A stretch of 64,000 nucleotides of DNA from positions 26,114 to 90,113 of the forward strand of contig JANQFV010000017.1 in NCBI GenBank assembly GCA_028277645.1, written 5' to 3'. The notes beneath the pieces were generated by a model that had not been told where the DNA came from, searched no databases, and saw only the letters and a list, made by a program, of their open reading frames with translations. A program made the position numbers and the translations under genes. Shown here in pieces: positions 16,284-24,127 of the stretch; within the stretch, counting starts at the first letter, position 1, and the number at the start of each line of letters is the position of its first letter. This stretch comes from Phycisphaerae bacterium (GTDB taxonomy: Bacteria > Planctomycetota > Phycisphaerae > UBA1845 > Fen-1342).

Positions 16284-17388
16284 ACTCGTCGCGCAAACGC
16301 ATGAGATCTTCAACCGTGTAATCGCCGCCCGGGCCGGAGCCGCCCTGCCGCAGGTCATCGACCACGGAATCGCTCGATCCCGATTGCCCGCCGGGGTTCC
16401 TGTTCCCCGCTCCACCCTGATTGCCGCCCGGCGGCTGTCCGCCACGACGGCCCTCACCGGGTCCGCGGTTCGCACCACCCGCACCAGGACCGCGACGGTT
16501 GCCCGGCGGCGGTGCGGCACCGCCACCGCCGTCGTCGTATTCAGCCGCCATCTGTCGCAGCATTTCCAACTGCGCGGCGATCTCGGGTGTCATTTCCTGG
16601 CCGCTTCCAGCTCCGCCCGCGCCGGCCGCACCAGCCAGTCCGCCGAGCTGCCCCGCCAGGTCGCCGGGCAGTTGGCCGCCAACCTGCGCGAAAAGCGCCA
16701 TCATGATCGGCACGAGTTCAAGCATCGCCTCGGGATCGAGGGCCACGAGCTGGTGCATGTCGACCGCCCGCGGATCGAATCCGGGAATCGGCACGGCGGC
16801 GCGCAACTGTTCGATCATCGCTTCGTCGAGCCCCGCGTCCTCGGCCAGGTCGATTTTCGCCGGCTCGGCCTTCAGGAACACAAGCCTGCGCACGCTCTCC
16901 GCGCCGTCGATGTTGTCGATATCGTCGGGATCGCGCTGAAATAGAATCTCGACCGTAACGACGAAGAGGTCTTCGCGCTCCGGTTCGACCGGCTCCATTG
17001 TGATTCGCCAGAAGTAGCCCGGATGCCGGTCGCCGAACTCCTCTTCCAACTCGTCGCTTTCGCCGAGCTCCGAGAGGAGCAAGTGCATGTTCGGGTCGAG
17101 CTCGATGCGCGAGAGCACTTCGTCCGCCAGATACGCCGCGCGGGTCTGCTCTTCGGAGTAGGTGGTCAGATTCATCCCGGTCACGAGCTGGGACGAGAGC
17201 AGACCGATCGAGGCAACGAGAATGGCCAACGCGACCACGACCTCGAGCAGCAGCGCGCCGCGTTGAGCGGAATTGTCATTCCGAGGAGCGCAGCGACGAG
17301 GAATCTGGCCGCGATGCGGTACACGCTCGACAATCGCGCGTAGATCCCTCCGCACTCCGTTCGTCGGGATGACCATGGAGGTGCCCAT
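16258..17388 (-). CDS. gspI: GspI-like minor pseudopilin with repeat-derived leader and Gly-rich tail
   Basis: The start is taken as ATG 17388, which overlaps the gspH stop as TGATG. The 376-residue product has an unusually long leader of about 44 residues before the prepilin site QRG|ALLLEVVVALAIL (Glu at +5, Gly at -1). Residues 6-38 of this leader are encoded exactly by the 99-bp repeat at 17275-17373. Without it the leader would be the normal short MGTSM-NSAQRG. The globular part to about residue 190 is typical for a minor pseudopilin. It is followed by a region near 220-345 dominated by Gly, Pro, Arg and Asn (for example GAGGANRGPGEGRRGGQPPG), absent from usual GspI proteins. The conserved leader cleavage would remove the repeat-encoded peptide. 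Confidence 0.85.
   Translation of the reverse strand: MGTSMVIPTNGVRRDLRAIVERVPHRGQIPRRCAPRNDNSAQRGALLLEVVVALAILVASIGLLSSQLVTGMNLTTYSEEQTRAAYLADEVLSRIELDPNMHLLLSELGESDELEEEFGDRHPGYFWRITMEPVEPEREDLFVVTVEILFQRDPDDIDNIDGAESVRRLVFLKAEPAKIDLAEDAGLDEAMIEQLRAAVPIPGFDPRAVDMHQLVALDPEAMLELVPIMMALFAQVGGQLPGDLAGQLGGLAGAAGAGGAGSGQEMTPEIAAQLEMLRQMAAEYDDGGGGAAPPPGNRRGPGAGGANRGPGEGRRGGQPPGGNQGGAGNRNPGGQSGSSDSVVDDLRQGGSGPGGDYTVEDLMRLRDEYERTQGGG
17275..17373. repeat. 99-bp palindromic repeat element (MITE/REP-like) inside gspI
   Basis: The element is bounded by imperfect terminal inverted repeats at 17275-17306 and 17342-17373. The right arm, reverse-complemented, matches the left arm at 24 of 32 positions (GTCATTCCGAGGAGCG versus GTCATCCCGACGAACG at the outer ends). 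Its length is a multiple of three and it begins and ends exactly on codon boundaries of gspI, so the frame is kept. Sequences of this GTCATTCCGA...GAATCT type are familiar as dispersed palindromic repeats in many bacterial genomes. No second copy was noticed in this window. Confidence 0.75.
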
Positions 17389-18104
17389 CACTCCCCTCCT
17401 TGTCGCTGGAAGTCCTCGACGTGGTACACCTCGGGCTCTTCGACTTCCCACATTTCAGGTCGTGTGACTTCTTCTTCGGGAATGCGCTCCCAGTCCTCGA
17501 CCAGAAACCGGCCCAGCCGACCGTCGAGTGTCAGCAACACCGCCCGCCCCATGTCATCGCGCAACACCAGCCGCAATGAAGGACACGCTCCATCTGGTGC
17601 TATGTCGACGTAGAGCGGGTCTTCGAACTCCTCGATCGGAATCGGTTCTATCTCCATCTCCGGAAACTCGAGTTCTTCGTCGATGACCTTGATCGGCGCT
17701 GGGCCGTCAGGCAGCGTCTGCACCGCCGCGATCCACACATCGGGCAACAGCACCTGCGTGCGTCCCCACGCACCCCGCACCGGGTTGTGCAGGTGCGGCG
17801 CGAGAATCGGATCGACCTGCTCCCACGCGGCGAGCGAGCCATCGGGCCGAATCTCAATGCGATACTGTTTCGCGCCGTTCATCGCCTCGGCGCGGCACAT
17901 CGCGATCAGCGTTTGAATGCGCAGTGCTGACTCGGACAGGTTCTCCGCGCGAGCGGTTGCGCTAAAGTCTGGCCAGGCCAGCGCCACCAGCAACCCCAAC
18001 AGCGCCATCACCAGCAGCAGTTCCAGCAACGTGAACGCGCGACGGCGACGACGTGTAGACGGCGTCGCGTTCGTGACGTTCGCACTTGCTGAGCGAGTTG
18101 GCAT
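17388..18104 (-). CDS. gspH: GspH-like minor pseudopilin
   Basis: The start is taken as ATG 18104, with GGAAG about seven bases upstream. A TTG at 18137 would extend it by 11 codons but lies in the terminator tract. The 238-residue product has the prepilin motif RRRRRA|FTLLELLLVMALLG, with Ala rather than Gly at -1. A GspH-type domain follows (CRAEAMNGAKQYRIEIRPDG and a C-terminal LLTLDGRLGRF strand pair) with an acidic proline-rich insertion near residues 155-185. It would sit between the major pseudopilin and the tip complex. Confidence 0.85.
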   Translation of the reverse strand: MPTRSASANVTNATPSTRRRRRAFTLLELLLVMALLGLLVALAWPDFSATARAENLSESALRIQTLIAMCRAEAMNGAKQYRIEIRPDGSLAAWEQVDPILAPHLHNPVRGAWGRTQVLLPDVWIAAVQTLPDGPAPIKVIDEELEFPEMEIEPIPIEEFEDPLYVDIAPDGACPSLRLVLRDDMGRAVLLTLDGRLGRFLVEDWERIPEEEVTRPEMWEVEEPEVYHVEDFQRQGGE

Positions 18105-18135
18105 GGTCCGTACTTCCGCCGCGACCGGTCGAATC

Positions 18136-18160
18136 AAAAACCGGCGGCTTGCGCCGCCGG
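18136..18160 (-). terminator. Rho-independent terminator between gspG and gspH
   Basis: On the minus strand an 8-bp perfect stem (CCGGCGGC / GCCGCCGG, loop GCAA) at 18141-18160 is followed directly by TTTTT at 18136-18140. It lies 39 bp after the gspG stop and 32 bp before the gspH start. It could let most transcripts end after the major pseudopilin gene while a minority read through. Confidence 0.8.
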
Positions 18161-18198
18161 CCTGATCGAACCGTGGTTAATCGGAACCGGCGACGGCG

Positions 18199-18654
18199 CT
18201 ACGCCTCGTCCCAGTTCTTAATGTCGTCGTCCGTACCTTCCTGCATGTCTGGGCCCGAACTCGACAGGTCATAGCTGCCTTCGTTGTACTCGCCGGGAAA
18301 CTCGTAAACGAGCTCGCTGCCCCAGGCATCGCGCAGATCTTCGGCCTTCTTGATATACGGGCCAGCCCATTTCTCGGCGAGCTCCTCGTCGTCCGGTTCC
18401 TCCAACAACGCCATCAGCCCATCGTCCTCCGAGCTGGGGTAGTTGCCCATGTGCATCTTGTAGAGATCCAGCGCACCGTTCAGCCCGCTGCTTACGAGTG
18501 CCTTCGTGAGATCGATCTTCGCCCGCTCGCCGGCACCAAAGAAGTTCGGTACCACAAACGCTGCCAACAGACCGATGATCACGACCACCATCAGGACTTC
18601 CAGCAGCGTAAACGCGCGGCGACGGGTCGGCGTTCTATGCGTCTTGCTCTTCAT
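18199..18654 (-). CDS. gspG: GspG major pseudopilin
   Basis: This 151-residue protein has the prepilin site RRRA|FTLLEVLMVVVIIG (Glu at +5, Ala at -1) and the typical GspG body: YKMHMGNYPSSEDDGLMALL, then WAGPYIKKAEDLRDAWGSEL, and a C-terminal loop SSGPDMQEGTDDDIKNW of the calcium-binding type. The length fits the family. It would form the shaft of the pseudopilus. GAGGAGAG eight bases upstream of the ATG is a good ribosome binding site. The gene lies 51 bp after gspF and is followed by a terminator. Confidence 0.95.
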   Translation of the reverse strand: MKSKTHRTPTRRRAFTLLEVLMVVVIIGLLAAFVVPNFFGAGERAKIDLTKALVSSGLNGALDLYKMHMGNYPSSEDDGLMALLEEPDDEELAEKWAGPYIKKAEDLRDAWGSELVYEFPGEYNEGSYDLSSSGPDMQEGTDDDIKNWDEA

Positions 18655-18705
18655 TGCGTTGCTCTCCTCGTTCGAGACCCAATGCGTCGATTTCTTTGTT
18701 TCGTC

Positions 18706-19911
18706 TTACTTCATTCCGGTGGTCGCCATCCGCAGGATCGGTACCAGCAGGGCGATGGCGATCAAGGCAATCATCACACCCATGAACATCAGCAGCAACG
18801 GCTCCAGCATTCGCATCGTGAAGTCGATCTGCCGCGCCGTCCGCTCTTCCTGGGTATTCGCAATCTCGACCAGAACCTTGTCGAGACTGTTGCTCTCTTC
18901 GGCGACGGCGATCATATCGACGATCGCCGGCGGAAATACCTTGCTCGCGCCCAGCGGACGGGCCAGCGACTCGCCGTGCCGGACGTTCTCCGCCGCTTCG
19001 TCAACCGCGGCGGCCAGCACCTCGTTACCGGTCGAGTCCTTGGCAACCTTCAGCGCCTGAAGAATCGGGATACCGTTGTTTAGCAGTGTGCCAAACACGC
19101 GGCAAAAGCGGCAGATCGCCACCATCGTGTAGATCTTCCCCAACCCGACCAGCTTGAGCTGCACGCGTGACCAGGTCGACTTGCCGTGCTGGCTATGAAA
19201 GTACGCTGAAGTCGCAATAACCACCGCCGCGATACCACCCAGCAGCAGCAGGCCGTGCTCTTGCATCAGATCGCTGATCGCGAAGACCGCTTTGGTCAGC
19301 AATGGCAGGTTCTGCCCTTCGAGCACCTGACGGATCTTCGGAACGACGTACGCCATGATAAACGTGACCGCCGCCAGCGCACCGAACAACAGCACGCACG
19401 GATAGATCAGCGCCCCGATGAACTTGTTCTTCAGCGCATCCTGCCGTGCGACGAATTCCGACAGGTTCGTGAGCACGTCTTCGAGGAAGCCACCCTTTTC
19501 GCCGGCCCGCACCATCGAGGCGTGCAGTTCCGGAAAGGCGTGCGGGTGCTTCATCATCGCGTCGGCCAGTGCATCACCGCCGGACACGTCGTCGCGTACC
19601 TCGCGCAGCACGCGGGCCAGCGCCGGCGACGACGCCTGCTGCCCGAGCACCTCGAGCGCCCGCAAAATCGGCACGCCCGCCCGCAGCAGGTCCGCGAGCT
19701 GTTCGTACATCATGCCGATCTTGGACATGCCGACGCGCCGCGCCTGCCCGGTCAGCAACGAACGGGCCTCCGGCCGCTGCTCCTGCACATCGATCGGCAA
19801 CAGCGACCGCTCGTCCAGCATACGCGCCGCCGCCAGCGAGCTGTCGGCGATCAACTGGCCGGCAACTTGCTCGCCATCGGCGTTACGGGCTTTGTACGCG
19901 AACGTCGGCAT
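18706..19911 (-). CDS. gspF: GspF inner-membrane platform protein
   Basis: This 401-residue protein has the usual GspF/PilC length and layout: N-terminal MPTFAYKARNADGEQVAGQL, two T2SSF domains, and membrane segments near residues 165-190, 215-235 and 370-395. The second domain holds RFCRVFGTLLNNGIPILQAL. It is the polytopic platform on which pseudopilins are assembled. It is the first gene of the operon seen here. No gspE ATPase gene is adjacent: the gene upstream is a divergent helicase. Confidence 0.95.
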   Translation of the reverse strand: MPTFAYKARNADGEQVAGQLIADSSLAAARMLDERSLLPIDVQEQRPEARSLLTGQARRVGMSKIGMMYEQLADLLRAGVPILRALEVLGQQASSPALARVLREVRDDVSGGDALADAMMKHPHAFPELHASMVRAGEKGGFLEDVLTNLSEFVARQDALKNKFIGALIYPCVLLFGALAAVTFIMAYVVPKIRQVLEGQNLPLLTKAVFAISDLMQEHGLLLLGGIAAVVIATSAYFHSQHGKSTWSRVQLKLVGLGKIYTMVAICRFCRVFGTLLNNGIPILQALKVAKDSTGNEVLAAAVDEAAENVRHGESLARPLGASKVFPPAIVDMIAVAEESNSLDKVLVEIANTQEERTARQIDFTMRMLEPLLLMFMGVMIALIAIALLVPILRMATTGMK

Positions 19912-20090
19912 ACCTGGATCTCAGTCCCCGCGGACCACACCCGAGCGCCCGGGCGGATTCCGTGGTACCTCCTTGTACACGACCAGCCAAAACCGGATGC
20001 GGCCGTACCACTGCAACCTCTACTATCGCAGGCCGCCTCACCGGCATCCTTGTCGTCGGAGAATAGCTTGCTTCAAACTTCGACGGAACC

Positions 20091-20120
20091 TTGTGGTTGG
20101 GCAAAAGTTACGAGTATTAT
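20091..20120 (+). promoter_or_regulatory. Candidate sigma-70 promoter of the helicase gene
   Basis: TTGTGG at 20091-20096 and TATTAT at 20115-20120 are separated by 18 bases in the otherwise GC-rich gap between gspF and the helicase gene. The likely translation start is about 75 bases downstream. The remainder of this 285-bp gap shows no clear minus-strand promoter for gspF. Confidence 0.5.
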
Positions 20121-20196
20121 TCCACGAACATCGGCGGATTCGACGATACACAGTTATCGGACCGACCCGCCCTACGCCTTGAGGATACCCAGTACT

Positions 20197-21717
20197 TTGG
20201 CAAAGACCACACGTAAGAAACCGTCAGCCAAGAAGTCGTCAACCACGACGACCAAACGCAAGCGCGCCACGAACCGCAAGAAGACCGCGTCCACCAAACC
20301 CGGTAGCGGCGAACCGACCAGCAAAACCGCGCAGTCTAAGTCCACGCGTCCGAAGACTACGCAACGCAAGTCGACCCGCCCCAAGACAACACGCAAACGG
20401 GTTCGGAGTGCCACGGCAGACAACCCTTGGTCGGCACTCGGACTCGAAGAGTCAATCGTCGCCGCACTCGCCGCCAACGGCTTCGAAACACCCACCGATA
20501 TTCAGCGCGAGTTGATTCCTCCCGCGCTGGCCGGAAGCGACTGCCTCGGCCAGGCCCGTACCGGCACGGGCAAGACTGCCGCGTTCGCGCTGCCGATGAT
20601 CCAGCAGTTGGAACCCAAGGGCGGCATGCAGGCGCTCGTCCTGGCCCCCACCCGCGAGCTCGCCGCGCAAGTCGACGAGCACGTGCGCGATCTGCACGGC
20701 GACAAGCCGCTGCGCACAGTTGTCGTGCTCGGCGGACGCCGCCTGCGCGATCAGGTCGAGAAGCTGCGCAAGAAACCCGAGATCGCGATCGGCACGCCCG
20801 GACGCGTGCTGGACCTGATGAATCGCAAGGAGCTGCGCTTCGACGATCTGCGCCTGGTCGTGCTCGACGAGGTCGACCGCATGTTGGACATCGGCTTCCG
20901 CGATGACATTCGCCGCATCCTCGGCGCGATCAAAAAGAAGCACCAGACGATCTTCGTTTCCGCCACGCTCAACAACGAGATCCAGCGCCTGGCGAAACAG
21001 TTCATGCACGAACCGGTCGAGGTCGACGTTTCCCGCGACGTGCTCACTGTTGACAGCGTCGAGCACGGCTTTGTCACCGTACACCCCCGCGACAAGTTCC
21101 CGTCGCTCGTTCAGCTCCTCAAGCATGAAGACCCCAAACTGGCGATCGTCTTCACCAATACAAAGATCAAGGCCCGCCGCGTTGCCAAGGGCCTCCGCGA
21201 CCGCGGCGTGAACTGCAAGGAGATTCACGGCGATCTGTTGCAGGAACGTCGTGAACGCGTGATGCGCAATTTCCGGCAGCAGAACATCCACATCCTCGTG
21301 GCGACGGACCTGGCGGCACGTGGGCTGGACGTGACGGACATCTCGCACATCATCAACTACGACATTCCGGAGGACCCCGCGGTCTACGTCCACCGCATTG
21401 GACGCACCGCGCGCATGGGCAAAGCCGGTCGTGCAATCACGTTCGTGACGCGTGATGAAGGTAAGGCGCTCACCGAAGTCGAGATGTTGATCAACCGCGA
21501 GTTGCCGAAGTATGACCCGCCGTGGCTCATCAAGCGCGAACTCACGCCGGAAGAACTGGCCGCGGAGGAAGCCCGACATGCACCGACCGAGCCCGCGGGG
21601 CCCCCGGAGCGCTACGTCGCGCCGCGGCAGCGTGACAACACGCTCGACTCAATGGGATTGAAACCGGTCCGCAAGACGCTCGGCAGCCGTTTTCGCAAGA
21701 CCCGCCGCCGGCGGTGA
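20197..21717 (+). CDS. DEAD-box ATP-dependent RNA helicase (DEVD variant)
   Basis: No ATG lies near the conserved part. TTG 20197, with GAGG upstream, is the best start (506 residues), and TTG 20179 is an alternative. The first 70 residues are a Lys/Arg/Thr-rich tail with repeated STRPKTT units, likely for RNA binding. Helicase motifs follow in order: Q motif region, ARTGTGKT near residue 125, PTRELAAQV, TPGRVLD, DEVD near 224 in place of DEAD, SAT, IVFTNTK, ATDLAARGLD, and HRIGRTARMGKAG. The C-terminus is again basic (RFRKTRRRR). It would remodel RNA or ribonucleoprotein using ATP. The specific role (cold-shock, ribosome assembly or RNA decay) cannot be read from sequence. Confidence 0.9.
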   Translation: MAKTTRKKPSAKKSSTTTTKRKRATNRKKTASTKPGSGEPTSKTAQSKSTRPKTTQRKSTRPKTTRKRVRSATADNPWSALGLEESIVAALAANGFETPTDIQRELIPPALAGSDCLGQARTGTGKTAAFALPMIQQLEPKGGMQALVLAPTRELAAQVDEHVRDLHGDKPLRTVVVLGGRRLRDQVEKLRKKPEIAIGTPGRVLDLMNRKELRFDDLRLVVLDEVDRMLDIGFRDDIRRILGAIKKKHQTIFVSATLNNEIQRLAKQFMHEPVEVDVSRDVLTVDSVEHGFVTVHPRDKFPSLVQLLKHEDPKLAIVFTNTKIKARRVAKGLRDRGVNCKEIHGDLLQERRERVMRNFRQQNIHILVATDLAARGLDVTDISHIINYDIPEDPAVYVHRIGRTARMGKAGRAITFVTRDEGKALTEVEMLINRELPKYDPPWLIKRELTPEELAAEEARHAPTEPAGPPERYVAPRQRDNTLDSMGLKPVRKTLGSRFRKTRRRR

Positions 21718-21724
21718 TGGCCCC

Positions 21725-22168
21725 CTAAGCCTCAGGCGCTTCTTCACCCGGTGGTGCACCCGGACCTCCCGAGCGCAGCAACACCTGAAACCTCCGCCGA
21801 CCCAGCGGCTCGTCGGCGCAGTTTAGCTCAAACGCATACTGGCCCACTTCCGGGATCTGAATCCCCTGCATCGCGAACAGCAGGTCCACCACCGCCAGCG
21901 GATTCGGTGCCTCGACCACGCCTTTGCCGCTGAACAAGACTGCGTTGTCCGAGTCGCGCACGAGCCGCAGCTCCAGCTCCGCGCGCCCGCTGATCTCGGT
22001 CAGCGACGCCAGGATGCCCAGGTGGTGAATCGTCGAAGGCACCTTGGTCACCACGATCGTGTTGAAAATGCCGATCGCGCTTTTCTTGTTGGTCAGCCGG
22101 TCGTCGATCACCTGGTCGCACACGACCATCGAAACGAGCGTCGGCAGAACGCCGGAATGTTCGCTCAT
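21725..22168 (-). CDS. Small DUF6941-like protein of unknown function
   Basis: This 147-residue protein opens with LVSMVVCDQVIDDRLTNKKSAIGIFNTI and has alternating beta strands and a conserved end GQYAFELNCADEPLGRRRFQV. This pattern recalls the DUF6941 group of small beta-sandwich proteins, whose function is not known. A Pro/Gly/Glu-rich tail ends the chain. GGAG eight bases upstream supports the ATG. It converges with the helicase (8 bp between stops) and diverges from the BatD fusion gene with only 36 bp between starts. Confidence 0.6.
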   Translation of the reverse strand: MSEHSGVLPTLVSMVVCDQVIDDRLTNKKSAIGIFNTIVVTKVPSTIHHLGILASLTEISGRAELELRLVRDSDNAVLFSGKGVVEAPNPLAVVDLLFAMQGIQIPEVGQYAFELNCADEPLGRRRFQVLLRSGGPGAPPGEEAPEA

Positions 22169-22204
22169 GGGGTTCTCCAGAGTTACCGCCTATGATACGC
22201 GCAA

Positions 22205-24127
22205 ATGTGCCCGGTGTCTGAGGCAGTTCCGCATACGCCCATACCTGACCGATCGGCGAGCGCGCGGATTGGCAGAGCCTTCGGCCTGTTCAGCGCGTTG
22301 CTGACCGCGCCAGCGCTTCTTGCCCAAGCTGACAGCCGCGACGTCGGCGAAGGCCTCACGGTGCGTGTCGACTGCGCCCGGCAGCACGTATACGTCGGCG
22401 AGCGCGTCGAGCTCACACTCCACATTGAGGTCGTCGCCGCACGCTGGGGTGGCCAGATTTTGGACGAAGTGACCATGCTGCGTGGGCTCAGCCCGCTGAA
22501 TTTCGGCCCGTTTCCGGTCGGCCCGCCGGCGCGCACCCGCGTCCTGAGTACGGCCGACGCCGATGCGCTGCCCGTCTATGCCTACGAGTGGGACGCGACG
22601 ATCCTGGTGCGCCACACCGACGCGCTGCGGTTCGACGACATCGCGGTTGAGCTGACTTCCCCCTCGACCGACGGCAACGTGGCACTCCGGGCCGGTTCAG
22701 CAGCAACGACAATCAAGGTCCTGCCGGTACCGCAGCGCGGCCGTCCACGGAACTACTCGGGCGCCGTCGGCGTGTTCGCCATGCAGGTGTCAGCGTCGTC
22801 AACCGACGTACGCGTCGGTGACCCGATCCAAATGACGATCAACGTCTTCGGCGACGGCCCGGTGGAGACACTGCCCCCGCCGAACCTGACTGCTGACGAG
22901 GAGTTGGTCCACAGCTTCCGCTTGCCCGAGGGGCCGCTGGCCGGCGAGTTCGTCGACTCGATCCGTCGATTCGTGCTCACGATTAGAGCGCGACACGAGA
23001 ACGTCGAGCAGATTCCTGCACTCCTGTACCCATACTTCGACCCGGTCGAGGAGCGCTTCATCATCGCGCGCAGTGAGCCGATCGCGATCCGTGTCCGCCC
23101 GGCCGTGACCACAGTCTATCCGTTCCGTGACCGGGCGCTGTCTGGTCCCCCGTTCGAGACACGCGCGGCGGTGCTGCTGCGGAACACGCCCGACGTCTCG
23201 CCGACCGCGGTTGCCGTGGTGACACTGCTACCGCCACTCGCATTCCTCGGCGTCTGGGCAGCCCTCGCACTGCGCACGCGCGGATTCGCTCTCGCCGCGC
23301 TCATCCTGTTGAGCATCGGCGGACTGGCCACCGCGGCCCGCGCGCAGGTGATCGAACCGCTGTCGAGCAAGCGGCGTGCCGAGGTGCTCACCGCGGCCGT
23401 GCAAGGCCTTCAACTGGCCGACGACGCTGTGGCACGTGGCGATGATCCACGCCCTCACCTGCAACAGGCCGCGGCCGGCTTCCGCGCTTTACGCGACGCA
23501 GGTCTGCGCAACGCCGGCCTCGAGTTCAACCTGGGGCAACTCTATCGACGCCTCGAACAGCCCGGCCTGGCGATGCTGCACCTCCTGCGCGCCCAGCGCA
23601 TGGCGCCGCTCGACTCGCGCGTTCGCCAGGGCCTGGATGAGCTACGAAATTCGGCCGCCATCAGCTCAGTCGGCCGAGGAACACCTGTCGAATCGGGCGC
23701 GTCAGCACTTCTTCAGCTCGGCTTGCCACCGCACGCTCGGTTCCGCGTGCTGTGCGGCTGCGCGACCCTGACCTGGACTGCCATGTTCATCTGGCTGCGA
23801 TGGCGCCGACGCGCGGTACTGACGATCGGTCTGTGTGGACTCGTGGCCACGCTGGTGTGCGCGTCGTCACTCGCGTGGCAGATCTACCGGGAATCCTGCC
23901 ACCCCTCCGCCGTTGTCGTCGGCTGTCCGACGCTGCTCCGCGCGAGTCGCGCCAACACACACCCAGCCACACCAGAGGAACACCTCCCGCCAGGAACCGA
24001 AGTGTACGTGCACGAACAGCGCGGCGACTGGTTCGCTGTCACAACGCGCGGCGGCCGCTCGGGCTGGCTACGGCACACAGCAATCCAACAGGTCCGGCCG
24101 TCGACTGCGGATTACAGTTCGTACTGA
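22205..24127 (+). CDS. BatD-BatE fusion with C-terminal SH3-type domain
   Basis: The 640-residue product has an N-terminal signal segment (about residues 26-42), then a BatD-type beta-rich region (about 45-325) with internal Ig-like repeats (VGERVELTLHIEVV, VGDPIQMTINVFGDG). A membrane helix at about 340-360 follows. A second, signal-like helix ending AARAQ (about 365-388) leads into a TPR block of the BatE kind (about 390-480: FNLGQLYRRLEQPGLAMLHLLRAQR). Two more membrane helices (about 505-550) and a bacterial SH3 domain (about 575-632: LPPGTEVYVHEQRGDWFAVTTRGGRSGWL) end it. BatD and BatE are normally separate members of the bat (aerotolerance) operon with BatA/BatB and a MoxR ATPase, none of which is adjacent. 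The 3' end overlaps hslU by 16 bases on the opposite strand. Confidence 0.75.
   Translation: MCPVSEAVPHTPIPDRSASARIGRAFGLFSALLTAPALLAQADSRDVGEGLTVRVDCARQHVYVGERVELTLHIEVVAARWGGQILDEVTMLRGLSPLNFGPFPVGPPARTRVLSTADADALPVYAYEWDATILVRHTDALRFDDIAVELTSPSTDGNVALRAGSAATTIKVLPVPQRGRPRNYSGAVGVFAMQVSASSTDVRVGDPIQMTINVFGDGPVETLPPPNLTADEELVHSFRLPEGPLAGEFVDSIRRFVLTIRARHENVEQIPALLYPYFDPVEERFIIARSEPIAIRVRPAVTTVYPFRDRALSGPPFETRAAVLLRNTPDVSPTAVAVVTLLPPLAFLGVWAALALRTRGFALAALILLSIGGLATAARAQVIEPLSSKRRAEVLTAAVQGLQLADDAVARGDDPRPHLQQAAAGFRALRDAGLRNAGLEFNLGQLYRRLEQPGLAMLHLLRAQRMAPLDSRVRQGLDELRNSAAISSVGRGTPVESGASALLQLGLPPHARFRVLCGCATLTWTAMFIWLRWRRRAVLTIGLCGLVATLVCASSLAWQIYRESCHPSAVVVGCPTLLRASRANTHPATPEEHLPPGTEVYVHEQRGDWFAVTTRGGRSGWLRHTAIQQVRPSTADYSSY

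Noticed and set aside
19255..20196. N-terminal extension of the helicase frame by about 310 codons
   Set aside because: It lies antisense to gspF and has no family character. The promoter at 20091 and the basic tail fit a start near 20197.
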